Positions 27,681-36,613 of a stretch of DNA of 64,000 nt are shown one piece after another. This stretch comes from CBFHSF01 sp965661055. GTDB lineage: Bacteria; Bacteroidota; Bacteroidia; Flavobacteriales; Schleiferiaceae. A program made the translations under genes and the position numbers. The stretch's first letter is position 1; every line of letters begins with the position of its first letter. Below the pieces are notes generated by a model. The model did not search any database, was not told the origin of the DNA, and was given only the letters and a program-made list of their open reading frames with translations. The stretch spans positions 1 to 64,000 of the forward strand of contig CBFICS010000014.1 in NCBI GenBank assembly GCA_965661055.1, written 5' to 3'.

Positions 27681-28852
27681 AAAAATTGATAATTCTCTTA
27701 ATTGCTTTTAACTCCCTAAGTGCATTGGGACAATCATTACTTATACCCATGCGCGATTCTACTGATTGGGTTAAGTTTGATCAAATTGCAGAAAGTAATG
27801 AGTCTTGGGTTTTTATTTTTTTTAACGACAATTCTAATCCAGAATCTTATGCTCTTAGTAAATCAGATTATTTTGATGATTTCCAAAAAGACTTTGACAC
27901 CAAAGGGGTTCCATTGCTGATCAACTTAGAGATCAAAAACTTAGCTATTTGGAGTAGGCATTTTAACATTATCAGCACCCCTACCCTAATTTTTCTGAAA
28001 AACAACATCATTTATCATCGTGTAGAAGGTTTCCCATCAGAAGATTTTAAGTCTTTATACCAGACAGCTCAAAACAACTTTAGTAATATCCCTCAATTTC
28101 AAAAACAGTTTGAATCTGAGCAAGTTTCTAACAAAGACCTTATTTCATTAATCTATTTTGAGTATTACAACAGAAACTATAAGGCGCTTAATTATTTAGT
28201 TCCGGCAATGGAGTTAAAAATTAAAGATGAGGACTTAAAAGACACTGTATACTGGGACTATTTTATTGACTTTGGGTTAGATAGGAATTCTGCGTTATTT
28301 CAGACCATTCGTGACTTTCCAGAGCTTTTAACCACAGAAAAAGATACTTTTCCGTTTGACCTTTTTGCAGAACGTGCACTTGCTTTTAATGCATCCGCTT
28401 TCGCGGGAGGTTTAGATTCTTCAAGTATTCCGGTATTGGAATCTGATATTATTGTCCCCCTTTCTAACGACAGTATTAAAGCCGAATACCTAACATTAGA
28501 ACTTTGGCAAGACTTTCTAGCGACAAAAAAGCGATGGTCATCGTATAAAAAAATAACAGAAACCTTTTTAAAGGAGCATCCTATCAGTGAAATGGTTTGC
28601 AGTGAAACAGATAAAGCCCTTGCCTTAAATTACAACTACTATTCAAGTGAAGTAATGGATTGGATAGAATGGGGATTAAAAGAGAAGCCAACGACCTCTC
28701 TCTACATAAGAAAAGCCTACCTAGAGCTCAATAAGGGCCGTTATCAAGAGGCTTATGAAAGTGCAAAAAATGCCATAGACTACGCCAATAGTTCTGAAGA
28801 AAAAATGGAGGCCATTAATTTCTTCAATCAAATGAATGGCGGGGGTTACTAG
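27677..28852 (+). CDS. Exported thioredoxin-fold protein without a CxxC motif
   Basis: A 391-residue protein with a signal peptide (LLIAFNSLSALGQ). Residues about 30-125 look thioredoxin-like: WVFIFFNDNSNPES at the active-site position has no cysteine, and STPTLIFLKNNIIYHRVEGF shows the cis-proline strand. The rest is helical with TPR-like repeats near the end (YLELNKGRYQEAYESAKNAIDY). It is probably a chaperone or scaffold and not a redox enzyme. It is coupled by overlap to the OstA-like gene. Convergent overlap with the next gene is 4 bp (CTAG). Confidence 0.7.
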   Translation: MKKLIILLIAFNSLSALGQSLLIPMRDSTDWVKFDQIAESNESWVFIFFNDNSNPESYALSKSDYFDDFQKDFDTKGVPLLINLEIKNLAIWSRHFNIISTPTLIFLKNNIIYHRVEGFPSEDFKSLYQTAQNNFSNIPQFQKQFESEQVSNKDLISLIYFEYYNRNYKALNYLVPAMELKIKDEDLKDTVYWDYFIDFGLDRNSALFQTIRDFPELLTTEKDTFPFDLFAERALAFNASAFAGGLDSSSIPVLESDIIVPLSNDSIKAEYLTLELWQDFLATKKRWSSYKKITETFLKEHPISEMVCSETDKALALNYNYYSSEVMDWIEWGLKEKPTTSLYIRKAYLELNKGRYQEAYESAKNAIDYANSSEEKMEAINFFNQMNGGGY

Positions 28853-29250
28853 TCAATAACACCCTTTTCTTTTAGAATTTTGGCAATGTTTGGCTTAAAG
28901 TAATTAGGCCCTTTCAACACTTTTCCATCTTCTCTGTAAATAGGTTTACCGTCTTCACCTAGTTTAGACATGTTACTTCTTTGAATTTCTTCAAAGACCT
29001 CTTCAATTACATCTTGCAAACCATGTTTTAAAATGGTGCCAGAGAGAATGTACATCATATCGCCTAAAGCATCCGCAATTTCAACCATATCACCCCTTTC
29101 AGCGGCCTCTAAATACTCTTCATTTTCTTCTCTCATCAGTTTATATCTCAACATATAATCGTCATGAGACAGTTGTGCAACGGGGCTTTCTGCGTTTCCT
29201 ATTCCAAAAGTATCGTGAAAAATAGCTACGTGGTTTATTTGCTTTTTCAT
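28849..29250 (-). CDS. MazG-like nucleoside triphosphate pyrophosphohydrolase
   Basis: A 133-residue all-alpha NTP pyrophosphatase-type protein. The metal-binding glutamates are in REENEEYLEAAERGDMVEIADALGD, giving the E-x-x-E ... E-x-x-D pattern of the MazG/dUTPase-2 superfamily. The C-terminal FKPNIAKILKEKGVI suits the phosphoribosyl-ATP-pyrophosphohydrolase-like family. It could remove noncanonical nucleotides. The start is a clear ATG. The stop shares four bases with the stop of the convergent thioredoxin-like gene. Confidence 0.85.
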   Translation of the reverse strand: MKKQINHVAIFHDTFGIGNAESPVAQLSHDDYMLRYKLMREENEEYLEAAERGDMVEIADALGDMMYILSGTILKHGLQDVIEEVFEEIQRSNMSKLGEDGKPIYREDGKVLKGPNYFKPNIAKILKEKGVID

Positions 29251-29296
29251 GTCATTTAATGAGATTGGTTGTACATTTGATTAAAACACGAATATA

Positions 29297-29485
29297 ATGG
29301 AAAACATTACTACCGGGCATTGGATTTTTGCAGGGATATTTTTCTTCCTTTTCTTGGGCTACCTTGTTTGGTCTTATAGAAAAGATTTACCCCTTCATAA
29401 AATACATTATAAGGGAAGTATGACTTTTGTCCTTGTTCTCATTCTAATATTCTTCCTAATTTTCATTTTCAAAAGAATTTTATAA
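29297..29485 (+). CDS. Small two-helix membrane protein
   Basis: A 62-residue protein with two clear membrane helices (about 9-26 and 42-60) joined by a basic segment SYRKDLPLHKIHYKG. It lies 12 bp before the acyl-CoA hydrolase gene, which supports it being real. Function is unknown. Confidence 0.65.
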   Translation: MENITTGHWIFAGIFFFLFLGYLVWSYRKDLPLHKIHYKGSMTFVLVLILIFFLIFIFKRIL

Positions 29486-29497
29486 ATATTAGAAGTT

Positions 29498-30769
29498 ATG
29501 TATTCTCCAGTAAGTGCAGATGAAGCGGTAAAGGTTATTAAGAGCGGTCACAGTGTTTTTATTCACACAGCTGCGGCTTCTCCTCAGATGCTAATTGACG
29601 CAATGGTTAGACGATCTGAAGAGTTGAAAAATGTGAATATTTACCAATTACATACCGAAAATAAGGCCGATTATGCTGAACCCAAATACCAAGGCATTTT
29701 CGAGATATATTCTTTGTTTATTGGCGGGAATGTTAGAAAGGCAACTTGGGATGGAAGAGCCAATTTTGTCCCTTGCTTTTTAAGTGAAATTCCAGAACTA
29801 TTCAGAGGGGGTAGAATACCCCTAGATGTTGCCCTTATTCAGGTTAGCCCACCCGACAAACATGGTTTTTGTTCATTGGGGATTAGTGTTGATGCAACCC
29901 TTGCAGCTCAAGAATCAGCTAAATATGTAATTGCCCAAGTTAATCCTAATATGCCCAGATCACATGGAGATGGCTTAATTCATATTTCAAAATTTGATGC
30001 TTTTGTAGAAAGCAATGAACCGATTCATGAGCATCCCCTTCCAGATCCTACGGCTGATGAAGACAAAATCGGAGATCACATCGCAGGAATGATAGAGGAT
30101 GGTTCATGTCTTCAGATGGGTATTGGGACAATTCCTAATGCCGTTCTATCAAAGCTTTTTAACCACAAAAACCTTGGGGTGCATACTGAAATGTTTTCTG
30201 ATGGTGTTGTCCCCTTGGTAGAAGCTGGGGTAATAAATAACTCCTTAAAAAAACGTCACCATGGTAAAGTAGTTTCTGGCTTTGCTTTTGGAACTAGAAA
30301 ATTATACGATTTTATTGATGACAATCCGCAAGTCGCTATGTTAGACATTGCATACGTAAATGACGTTTCGGTAATTAAAAAGAATCCGAAAATGGTAAGT
30401 ATTAACTCGGCCATTGAAGTAGATCTTACCGGACAAGTATGTGCCGATTCTATTGGAACTAAGTTTTACAGTGGTGTTGGCGGGCAAATGGACTTTATCA
30501 GAGGTGCTTCATTGTCGGAAGGCGGAAAACCAATAATTGCCCTCCCTTCAATTACTAAAAAAAACGTTTCTAAAATAGTACCTACCTTAAAGCCTGGCGC
30601 TGGGGTTGTAACAACGAGAGCGCATGTTCATTACGTGGTAACAGAGTTTGGGGTTGCTGATCTATATGGCAAATCTGTTAAACAAAGAATCAGAGAAATG
30701 ATAAAAATTGCCCACCCTGATCATCAAGAAGAAATTGAAAGACAGGCACATGAGTGGTACAACTTATAA
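29498..30769 (+). CDS. Acetyl-CoA hydrolase/CoA-transferase family protein
   Basis: A 423-residue family I CoA-transferase of the 4-hydroxybutyrate/acetyl-CoA type. The N-terminal domain contains IHTAAASPQML and IQVSPPDKHGFCSLGIS; the C-terminal domain has LQMGIGTIPNAVL, then GVHTEMFSDGVVPL, whose glutamate is the expected CoA-thioester nucleophile, and GVVTTRAHVHYVVTEFGVADLYGKS. It probably moves CoA between acetate, butyrate or succinate, and the exact pair is not known. It may serve short-chain acid metabolism together with the 3-hydroxyacyl-CoA dehydrogenase at 38911, though they are distant. Confidence 0.9.
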   Translation: MYSPVSADEAVKVIKSGHSVFIHTAAASPQMLIDAMVRRSEELKNVNIYQLHTENKADYAEPKYQGIFEIYSLFIGGNVRKATWDGRANFVPCFLSEIPELFRGGRIPLDVALIQVSPPDKHGFCSLGISVDATLAAQESAKYVIAQVNPNMPRSHGDGLIHISKFDAFVESNEPIHEHPLPDPTADEDKIGDHIAGMIEDGSCLQMGIGTIPNAVLSKLFNHKNLGVHTEMFSDGVVPLVEAGVINNSLKKRHHGKVVSGFAFGTRKLYDFIDDNPQVAMLDIAYVNDVSVIKKNPKMVSINSAIEVDLTGQVCADSIGTKFYSGVGGQMDFIRGASLSEGGKPIIALPSITKKNVSKIVPTLKPGAGVVTTRAHVHYVVTEFGVADLYGKSVKQRIREMIKIAHPDHQEEIERQAHEWYNL

Positions 30770-30772
30770 ACA

Positions 30773-30803
30773 TTGCGAATCTATAATATTCACCCTATTT
30801 TTG
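30773..30803 (+). promoter_or_regulatory. Promoter of the DUF6580 gene
   Basis: TTG at 30773-30775, a 20-bp spacer and TATTTTTG at 30796-30803, a good match to the Bacteroidota consensus, 16 bp before the start codon. Confidence 0.6.
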
Positions 30804-30819
30804 TAGAAAATTAACACAG

Positions 30820-31368
30820 ATGAATCAAGATAAAAAATCTCTTTTCCTAGTAGCTACAGTAATTTTATTAGCTTCATTAACTAGATTAATACCTCACTAC
30901 CCTAACTTCACCGCTATTGGTGCAGTTGCCCTTTTAGGAGGTGCAATGGTAAAGGATAGAGTTTTATCATTTGTAATTCCTTTGGCTGCACTTTTTATAT
31001 CTGACATTGTGTTAATGAACACATTGTACTCAAACTATAATGACGGATTTTCATTATTTTACAGTGGAATGGGCCTTGTTTACTTAGGATTTGTTATCAA
31101 TGTTTTCATTGGTAAAGCCATGTTGAAAAACCAAAATACGGGTTCAATGATTAAGGCTTCAGTATTAGGAGCGGTTGCTTTCTTCTTGATTACTAATTTC
31201 GGATCATGGTTAGGAAATCCAACTTACCCTCAAAACATAGGTGGATTAATGAGCTCTTACGCAATGGGTTTACCCTTTTTCGGATCTCAAATTGCCGGTA
31301 ATTTATTTTACGGAGTTTTAATGTTAGGAGCAATTAGAGCAGTTTCTTTAAGAGAAGTAAAAGCCTAA
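30820..31368 (+). CDS. DUF6580 family putative transport membrane protein
   Basis: A 182-residue membrane protein with about five helices. The RLIPHYPNFTAIGAVALLGGAMV and FFLITNFGSWLGNPTYPQNIGG motifs identify the DUF6580 family, whose small size and helical layout resemble ECF S-components. The substrate is not known. No cobalamin or other riboswitch is seen in the 50-bp leader. A terminator follows. Confidence 0.85.
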   Translation: MNQDKKSLFLVATVILLASLTRLIPHYPNFTAIGAVALLGGAMVKDRVLSFVIPLAALFISDIVLMNTLYSNYNDGFSLFYSGMGLVYLGFVINVFIGKAMLKNQNTGSMIKASVLGAVAFFLITNFGSWLGNPTYPQNIGGLMSSYAMGLPFFGSQIAGNLFYGVLMLGAIRAVSLREVKA

Positions 31369-31392
31369 ACCTACCAAAGATATAAATCAATG

Positions 31393-31424
31393 AAAAGTCA
31401 TCCTTTTGGGTGACTTTTTTTATT
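31393..31424 (+). terminator. Intrinsic terminator after the DUF6580 gene
   Basis: An 11-bp stem AAAAGTCATCC/GGGTGACTTTT with a TTTT loop and T run; it reaches the end of the convergent CobT-like gene. Confidence 0.82.
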
Positions 31425-32418
31425 TGAATAACCTTGATAGGGTTTGCAGGGTGTGCAATGCTTGAGGGCCAGACAACCCCGGAAATGCTTCTGAAACTCC
31501 CATCCCTAATGTTGATGTGTTTATTTGATTTAACAAAAATTGCTCTAAAGGATCTGATGGCGTTTCAACAACAAAAACCTTCTGGTCTATAACATCATAC
31601 CAATGACGGGCTATATAAAGGGCTGTAGCTGCCGTGCGACCTTCTAGTATAATGGTCATACCAAAGTCTGCCGCTTGAAGCAATGCTCCCAATAAGACGA
31701 CCAATTCAAATCCTGCAAAATAATTTATTTGAGTAAATACATCTCTTGACAAAGGATGCTTTTGTATGGCTCTCTTCACTTTTGCAATCTCCTCTCGAGA
31801 AAGAAAGGTCAGTTTATTAAAAGAAACTTGACTTTGTGCACAGTAAAAAACCAAGTTAGAAAAATCAGCACCTTTACCAAGCCCACCAAGAATTACTGTA
31901 TTACAACCCTTAGCTTGTAAATTAGAAATCAAGTTTGAGCCGTAATCAAGACCTTTAAGAATTTCGTTTGAGGTCATGCTAGGTTCAAAAAAGAAGTTTT
32001 TCGTTTTCTTGGCAATACTTCTATCTAGTACTCTATTCTCTTGATGAATCCAAAAATCTACCCTCTGGTGCAAGTCCGCTTCAATTCCTGTATCAATCCA
32101 TTGAATTTTTCCAGGAAAATCTCTATAAACAGCGCTGTACGGATCTCTAAAATTTAAAAAATCTAAAATTCTAGATTCATCTGCATAATCATTTGGACTT
32201 TGATCATAAGTAGCCAAAAAACCATGTCCACCATTAAATAAAAGGGTATGCGGATTTTTTATTCTAAAATCTAATGTGTTTTGAATGGATGCCCATCGAA
32301 TAGCTATTTCGCGGGTTCTGCCCCACTTTCCGTAAGCTTTACCCAATTGAAACAGTTTGTAGTCAACCTCTTTGGTCCAATTCTTTTCATTAGGACGAAT
32401 GTTAAAAAGAGGCTTCAT
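31420..32418 (-). CDS. CobT-fold protein with altered active site
   Basis: A 332-residue homologue of nicotinate-nucleotide:dimethylbenzimidazole phosphoribosyltransferase. Family marks are LGKAYGKWGRTREIAIRWASIQ (LxKPxGSLGR-type start), FNGGHGFLA, QWIDTGIEAD, FFFEPSMTSNEI, and FAGFELVVLLGALLQAADFG followed by IILEGRTAATALYIA. The GELG-N-TT motif reads LGGLGKGADF and the C-terminal GEGSGA reads PGLSGPQA, so both expected catalytic glutamates appear replaced. It may have another phosphoribosyl or base-binding role. It stands next to HMG-CoA lyase, with no cobalamin genes nearby. Confidence 0.75.
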   Translation of the reverse strand: MKPLFNIRPNEKNWTKEVDYKLFQLGKAYGKWGRTREIAIRWASIQNTLDFRIKNPHTLLFNGGHGFLATYDQSPNDYADESRILDFLNFRDPYSAVYRDFPGKIQWIDTGIEADLHQRVDFWIHQENRVLDRSIAKKTKNFFFEPSMTSNEILKGLDYGSNLISNLQAKGCNTVILGGLGKGADFSNLVFYCAQSQVSFNKLTFLSREEIAKVKRAIQKHPLSRDVFTQINYFAGFELVVLLGALLQAADFGMTIILEGRTAATALYIARHWYDVIDQKVFVVETPSDPLEQFLLNQINTSTLGMGVSEAFPGLSGPQALHTLQTLSRLFK

Positions 32419-32424
32419 AGTAAC

Positions 32425-33303
32425 TTACAGTGGAAAAGTTTTGATGGCTTCGTTGTAGGCAGTTTCAAATGCTAAAGCATTTAATCCGGTATCAATTTTC
32501 TTCTCTGCACAATAGGTTAACAGATTTTCTGTGGGCATATTGCCAACCAGGTCGTCCTTGGCTAAAGGACATCCACCAAAACCTTTAATCGCAGTATCAA
32601 TTCTGCGACATCCATTCGTGTATGCAGCCTCAATTTTTTCTTTCCAATTATGTGAATGGGTATGTAAGTGAGCGCCTAATTCAACATTTGGGTAGGCCGG
32701 AATTAGTTTTGAAAACAAATAGGTGATGGTTTCTGGATTTGAAGTCCCGATGGTATCAGAAAGTGAAATGATTTTAATTCCGATTTCTGCCATTTTCTTT
32801 ACCCAATACTCAACAATTTCAACATTCCAATCTTCCCCGTAAGGGTTACCAAAACCCATAGAAATATAAATCACCAGCTCTTTGTTTGATCGCTGGCAAA
32901 TCTCTTGAATGGCATTTACCAACTCAAAACTTTCTGCAATGGTCTTGTTGGTATTTCTCTTTTGAAAGGTTTCAGAAATTGAAAAAGGAAATCCTAAATA
33001 ATCAATCTGATCAAATTTTTCTGCCAACAAAGCGCCCCTTTTATTGGCCACTATGGTCAATAGCTTGGTGGAGCTTGAAGAGTAGTTTATTTTATCTAAA
33101 TACTCTGCAGTATCAGATAACTGCGGAATTACTTTGGGGGACACAAAAGACCCAACGTCTAGGGTATCATACCCCACCCTTAATAGGGAGTTTATGTAGT
33201 CAATTTTTCTTTCCGTAGGAATAAAATCATGAAGTCCTTGCATGGCATCACGCGGACATTCAATTATTTTCAGGTTAGGAAGATCACGATTATTGAAACT
33301 CAC
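32425..33303 (-). CDS. Hydroxymethylglutaryl-CoA lyase
   Basis: A 292-residue TIM-barrel enzyme that splits HMG-CoA to acetyl-CoA and acetoacetate in leucine or ketone-body breakdown. IIECPRDAMQG near the N-terminus matches the arginine and aspartate site, SLSDTIGTSNPE, the metal-binding ELGAHLHTHSHN (H-x-H), and GGCPLAKDDLVGNMPTE with the catalytic cysteine are all present. The start is GTG at 33301-33303, directly after the pyrD stop. Length is typical. Confidence 0.92.
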   Translation of the reverse strand: MSFNNRDLPNLKIIECPRDAMQGLHDFIPTERKIDYINSLLRVGYDTLDVGSFVSPKVIPQLSDTAEYLDKINYSSSSTKLLTIVANKRGALLAEKFDQIDYLGFPFSISETFQKRNTNKTIAESFELVNAIQEICQRSNKELVIYISMGFGNPYGEDWNVEIVEYWVKKMAEIGIKIISLSDTIGTSNPETITYLFSKLIPAYPNVELGAHLHTHSHNWKEKIEAAYTNGCRRIDTAIKGFGGCPLAKDDLVGNMPTENLLTYCAEKKIDTGLNALAFETAYNEAIKTFPL

Positions 33304-34329
33304 TTATTTCACTAGGTTTTTATTGATTTTCTTGATCATGCCAGGTCCTTCGTAAATAAAACCAGTATAAACCTGGACAAGTTTGGCGCCAACATCAAGC
33401 TTTGCTTTAACATCGTCAGCCGTAAATATACCACCTACGCCAATAATGGGTAGTTTATCGTTAGAGTTTTTTACCAAATACTCAATAACTTCTGTACTGC
33501 GAGTAGTAACTGGTTTTCCACTTACACCACCTGCACCTATGGCTTCAATGGTTTTCTTTGGGGTCTTCAACCCTTCTCTAGAAATGGTGGTATTTGTGGC
33601 TATTAACCCACTAAGCTTTGTGTCTTCAGCTATTTGTAAAATATCATCTAATTGAGAGTGCGTAAGGTCTGGAGCAATTTTTAACAACAGGGGCTTACCT
33701 CCTCTTTCTTGGTTTTTTACTTGCAGTTCTGACAAGAGATGGGTCAAAGGCTCTTTGTCTTGTAAAGCTCTAAGGTTTGGAGTGTTAGGTGATGAAACGT
33801 TAACTACAAAGTAATCTACAGAATCGTATAGAGCATCAAAGGCCATTGAATAGTCCTCTAATGCTTTTTCATTGGGTGTTATCTTGTTTTTACCAATGTT
33901 TCCACCAATAATCAAATTTGGATTTCTTCCTTTAAGCCTTTTTACGGCATCTTCAACCCCATTGTTGTTGAATCCCATACGGTTAATCAATCCGCCGTCT
34001 TCTGGAAGCCTAAACAACCTTGGCTTGTCGTTGCCCGGTTGGCCCTTTGGGGTTAGGGTGCCGATTTCAATAAAACCAAATCCTAAATTTCCCAATTCAT
34101 TGTACAACCTAGCATCTTTGTCAAATCCAGCAGCAAGTCCTACGGGATTTTTAAATTTCAAACCAAACACTTCTCTTTCTAAAGATGGGTGTTGAAAGTC
34201 ATACATACTCCTTAACAACGCGGGTACACCAGGAATTTTACAAACAGATTTTAGTGTGTTAAAAGTTGTGTGGTGAATAGATTCTGGATCAACCTTAAAG
34301 AGCAAAGGTCTTACAATAGACTTATACAT
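33304..34329 (-). CDS. pyrD: Dihydroorotate dehydrogenase (quinone)
   Basis: A 341-residue class 2 enzyme of pyrimidine synthesis, membrane-associated and using quinone. The start is set at the ATG of 34327-34329 (MYKSIVRPLLF); the frame runs 12 codons further. FMN and orotate sites show as FKNPVGLAAGFDKDA, FIEIGTLTPKGQPGNDKPRLFRL, NRMGFNNNG, VNVSSPNTPNLR with the catalytic serine, PLLLKIAPDL and GVGGIFTADD. The N-terminal helix of class 2 enzymes is present. The gene abuts the HMG-CoA lyase start. Confidence 0.96.
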   Translation of the reverse strand: MYKSIVRPLLFKVDPESIHHTTFNTLKSVCKIPGVPALLRSMYDFQHPSLEREVFGLKFKNPVGLAAGFDKDARLYNELGNLGFGFIEIGTLTPKGQPGNDKPRLFRLPEDGGLINRMGFNNNGVEDAVKRLKGRNPNLIIGGNIGKNKITPNEKALEDYSMAFDALYDSVDYFVVNVSSPNTPNLRALQDKEPLTHLLSELQVKNQERGGKPLLLKIAPDLTHSQLDDILQIAEDTKLSGLIATNTTISREGLKTPKKTIEAIGAGGVSGKPVTTRSTEVIEYLVKNSNDKLPIIGVGGIFTADDVKAKLDVGAKLVQVYTGFIYEGPGMIKKINKNLVK

Positions 34330-34419
34330 GAAATTTGAAATTTGCGCGAAATTACAAAATACCAATGGTAAATTACAGAAGATGGTTTACTGAGTGAGTC
34401 CATTTTCTATCTTTGACCC

Positions 34420-34872
34420 ATGAAGACGGTAGAAATAAAAAACAAAAGAGCATCTTTTGATTATGAATGGATAGAAACTTTTACGGCAGGCTTACAATTG
34501 GTAGGTACTGAGATAAAGTCTATCAGACAAAGTAAGGTGAGTCTTCAAGAATCTTATTGTTACCTTAACAAGGGTGAAGTTTTTGTGAAATCTATGCACA
34601 TTGCAGAATATGATCATGGAAACATAAACAATCACGACCCCATTAGAGAAAGAAAGCTTCTTTTACATAAAAGAGAAATAGCAAAAATTGAAAAAATGCT
34701 TAAGGACCAAGGAGTTACATTGGTTCCTACAAAGTTATTTATCAGTGAAAATGGTTTTGCTAAATTGAATATTGCAGTTGCCAAGGGTAAGAAAACCCAT
34801 GACAAAAGATACTCATTGAAAGAAAAAGACGCTAAACGAGAAATTTCTAGAGCAAAAGCTGGCAGGTATTAA
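34420..34872 (+). CDS. smpB: SsrA-binding protein
   Basis: A 150-residue protein of the trans-translation system that carries tmRNA to stalled ribosomes. VEIKNKRASFDYEWIETFTAGLQLVGTEIKSIRQ is the standard start, VFVKSMHIAEYDHGN follows, and the basic C-terminal KGKKTHDKRYSLKEKDAKREISRA is complete. A TATCTTTG -7-like element ends four bases before the ATG, so the leader is very short. The stop overlaps the convergent pcm gene by 4 bp. Confidence 0.97.
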   Translation: MKTVEIKNKRASFDYEWIETFTAGLQLVGTEIKSIRQSKVSLQESYCYLNKGEVFVKSMHIAEYDHGNINNHDPIRERKLLLHKREIAKIEKMLKDQGVTLVPTKLFISENGFAKLNIAVAKGKKTHDKRYSLKEKDAKREISRAKAGRY

Positions 34873-35516
34873 CTTGCAGAATTCTTATTTTCTAGCATGG
34901 GTACAAACTTAAAAGCCCCCATGTTCTTTTTTGAAAATTTACTTTCTGAAACCCTGATAACGCGAATCATTTCTTGATCTTCAACTCCAACAGGAATAAT
35001 CATAATTCCACCTACCTTTAGCTGTGAAAGTAGTTTTTTAGGAATTTCTGGTGCCCCTGCGGTTACAATAATTCTATCAAAGGGCGCAAAAGTGGGCAAG
35101 CCTTGGTAACCATCACCAAATTTTTGGACTAATGAGTATCCTAATTTTTTTAATATACCATTAGAAAAATTAAATAGCTCCTTTTGCCTTTCAATAGAAT
35201 ATACCTTTACCCCCATTTCACAGAGTACCGAAGCTTGGTAACCTGAGCCCGTTCCTATTTCTAACACCTTTTCGCCTCCTTGAATCTCTAGGGCTTGACT
35301 TTGAAACGCTACAGTATAGGGTTGGCTAATGGTTTGCCCAGCAGCTATAGGAAAGGCCTTGTCTTGATAGGCGTGTTGTTCAAAACTTGAATCTAAAAAA
35401 ATGTGACGAGGAACCCTTGAAATGGCATTTAAAACCTTTTCATCAGTAATCCCTTTGTCTTTTAAAAGGTTAACTAGTTGATTTCTCAACCCTTGATGGC
35501 GTAATGTATCTTTCAT
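34869..35516 (-). CDS. pcm: Protein-L-isoaspartate O-methyltransferase
   Basis: A 215-residue SAM-dependent repair enzyme. Motifs are VPRHIFLDSSFEQHAYQDKAFPI, AAGQTISQPYTVAFQSQAL, the SAM loop VLEIGTGSGYQASVLCEMG, and a later FGDGYQGLPTFAPFDRIIVTAGAPEIP. It methylates isoaspartyl residues so that damaged proteins can be restored. It ends tail to tail with smpB in a TTAA. Confidence 0.95.
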   Translation of the reverse strand: MKDTLRHQGLRNQLVNLLKDKGITDEKVLNAISRVPRHIFLDSSFEQHAYQDKAFPIAAGQTISQPYTVAFQSQALEIQGGEKVLEIGTGSGYQASVLCEMGVKVYSIERQKELFNFSNGILKKLGYSLVQKFGDGYQGLPTFAPFDRIIVTAGAPEIPKKLLSQLKVGGIMIIPVGVEDQEMIRVIRVSESKFSKKNMGAFKFVPMLENKNSAS

Positions 35517-35619
35517 ATGCTATTTGGCGCGGTGAAATTAACAAAACTCCCTTCAAAAGTCAGTAAAAAATACACTTGATAGCTACCAATTTCTTTTACA
35601 TTTGTGAAAATTTGAAACT

Positions 35620-36609
35620 ATGCCATTAAAAATAGGCGTTTTAGGTGCCGGCCATTTAGGGAAAATTCACATCAAATGTATTTTACAATTAAGCGATGCT
35701 TATGAGTTTGTAGGATTTTTTGATCCGAATCCTGAAAACAGCAAAATAGTTGCTCAAGAATTTAACACAACGTCGTACGAAAGTATAGAAGATCTTATTG
35801 AGGCTTGTGATGTGGTTGATATTGTAACCCCTACCCTTTCTCATTATGAATGCGCAGTAAAAGCTCTAAAAAAGACTCGTCATATTTTTATTGAAAAGCC
35901 CATCACCAATACCGTTGAAGAAGCTAAGAACCTCATAAAATTAGCCGAAGAAGCGGGGGTTAAAGCACAAGTGGGTCACGTAGAAAGATTTAATCCTGCG
36001 TTTACAGCCGTAAAAAATCACATTTCTAATCCAATGTTTATTGAAACTCACCGCTTGGCAGAGTTCAATCCTAGAGGCACGGATGTTTCTGTTGTCATGG
36101 ATTTAATGATTCACGACATTGACATTATTTTGAGCTTGGTTCCCTCTAATGTTAAGAAGATCAATGCTTCTGGAGTAGCGGTTGTCAGTGAAACAGCAGA
36201 CATTGCCAACGCAAGAATTGAATTTGACAACGGCTGTGTGGCGAACTTAACCGCCTCAAGAATTTCTATGAAAAACATGCGTAAAACAAGGCTTTTTCAA
36301 AGAGATGCTTACATTACCATTGACTTTTTAGAGAAAAAGTCTGAAGTGGTGAAAATGAAAACAGTCGACGCTCCTGAGAACGATTATTCAATGGTTTTAG
36401 ATTTGCCTGACGGAAGTAAAAAACAAATTTATTTTGATCAACCAGAAGTGAATCCTAACAATGCCATTGCGGATGAATTGGCTTCTTTAAACGCATCTAT
36501 TGCAAACAATGAAAAAACTTTAGTTTCGTTAGAAGACGGAATGAACGCTTTGTCTGTAGCGCAACAGGTGCAAGAGAAAATTAATTCAAGTATTAATCGC
36601 ATAGTTTAA
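35620..36609 (+). CDS. Gfo/Idh/MocA family oxidoreductase
   Basis: A 329-residue NAD(P)-dependent dehydrogenase. The Rossmann loop GVLGAGHLGKIH (5-16), the IFIEKPITNTVEEA segment with the conserved EKP lysine, VGHVERFNP, and DLMIHDIDIILSL (with the H of the MDLMIHDID motif) mark the family. The sugar or inositol-type substrate is not shown. The following lipoprotein and sugar transferase genes suggest surface polysaccharide work, a weak inference. Confidence 0.92.
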   Translation: MPLKIGVLGAGHLGKIHIKCILQLSDAYEFVGFFDPNPENSKIVAQEFNTTSYESIEDLIEACDVVDIVTPTLSHYECAVKALKKTRHIFIEKPITNTVEEAKNLIKLAEEAGVKAQVGHVERFNPAFTAVKNHISNPMFIETHRLAEFNPRGTDVSVVMDLMIHDIDIILSLVPSNVKKINASGVAVVSETADIANARIEFDNGCVANLTASRISMKNMRKTRLFQRDAYITIDFLEKKSEVVKMKTVDAPENDYSMVLDLPDGSKKQIYFDQPEVNPNNAIADELASLNASIANNEKTLVSLEDGMNALSVAQQVQEKINSSINRIV

Positions 36610-36613
36610 AAAA

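Noticed and set aside
30770..30819. Riboswitch before the DUF6580 gene
   Set aside because: The leader is too short and shows only the promoter and a short untranslated part.
31420..32418. PLP-type deaminase or desulfhydrase for this gene
   Set aside because: No PLP lysine motif; the WIDTGIEAD and GFELVVLLGALL stretches fit the CobT fold instead.
34409..34416. TATCTTTG as a certain smpB promoter
   Set aside because: It ends four bases before the ATG and has no -33 partner, so it would make a leaderless transcript; only mentioned, not listed.
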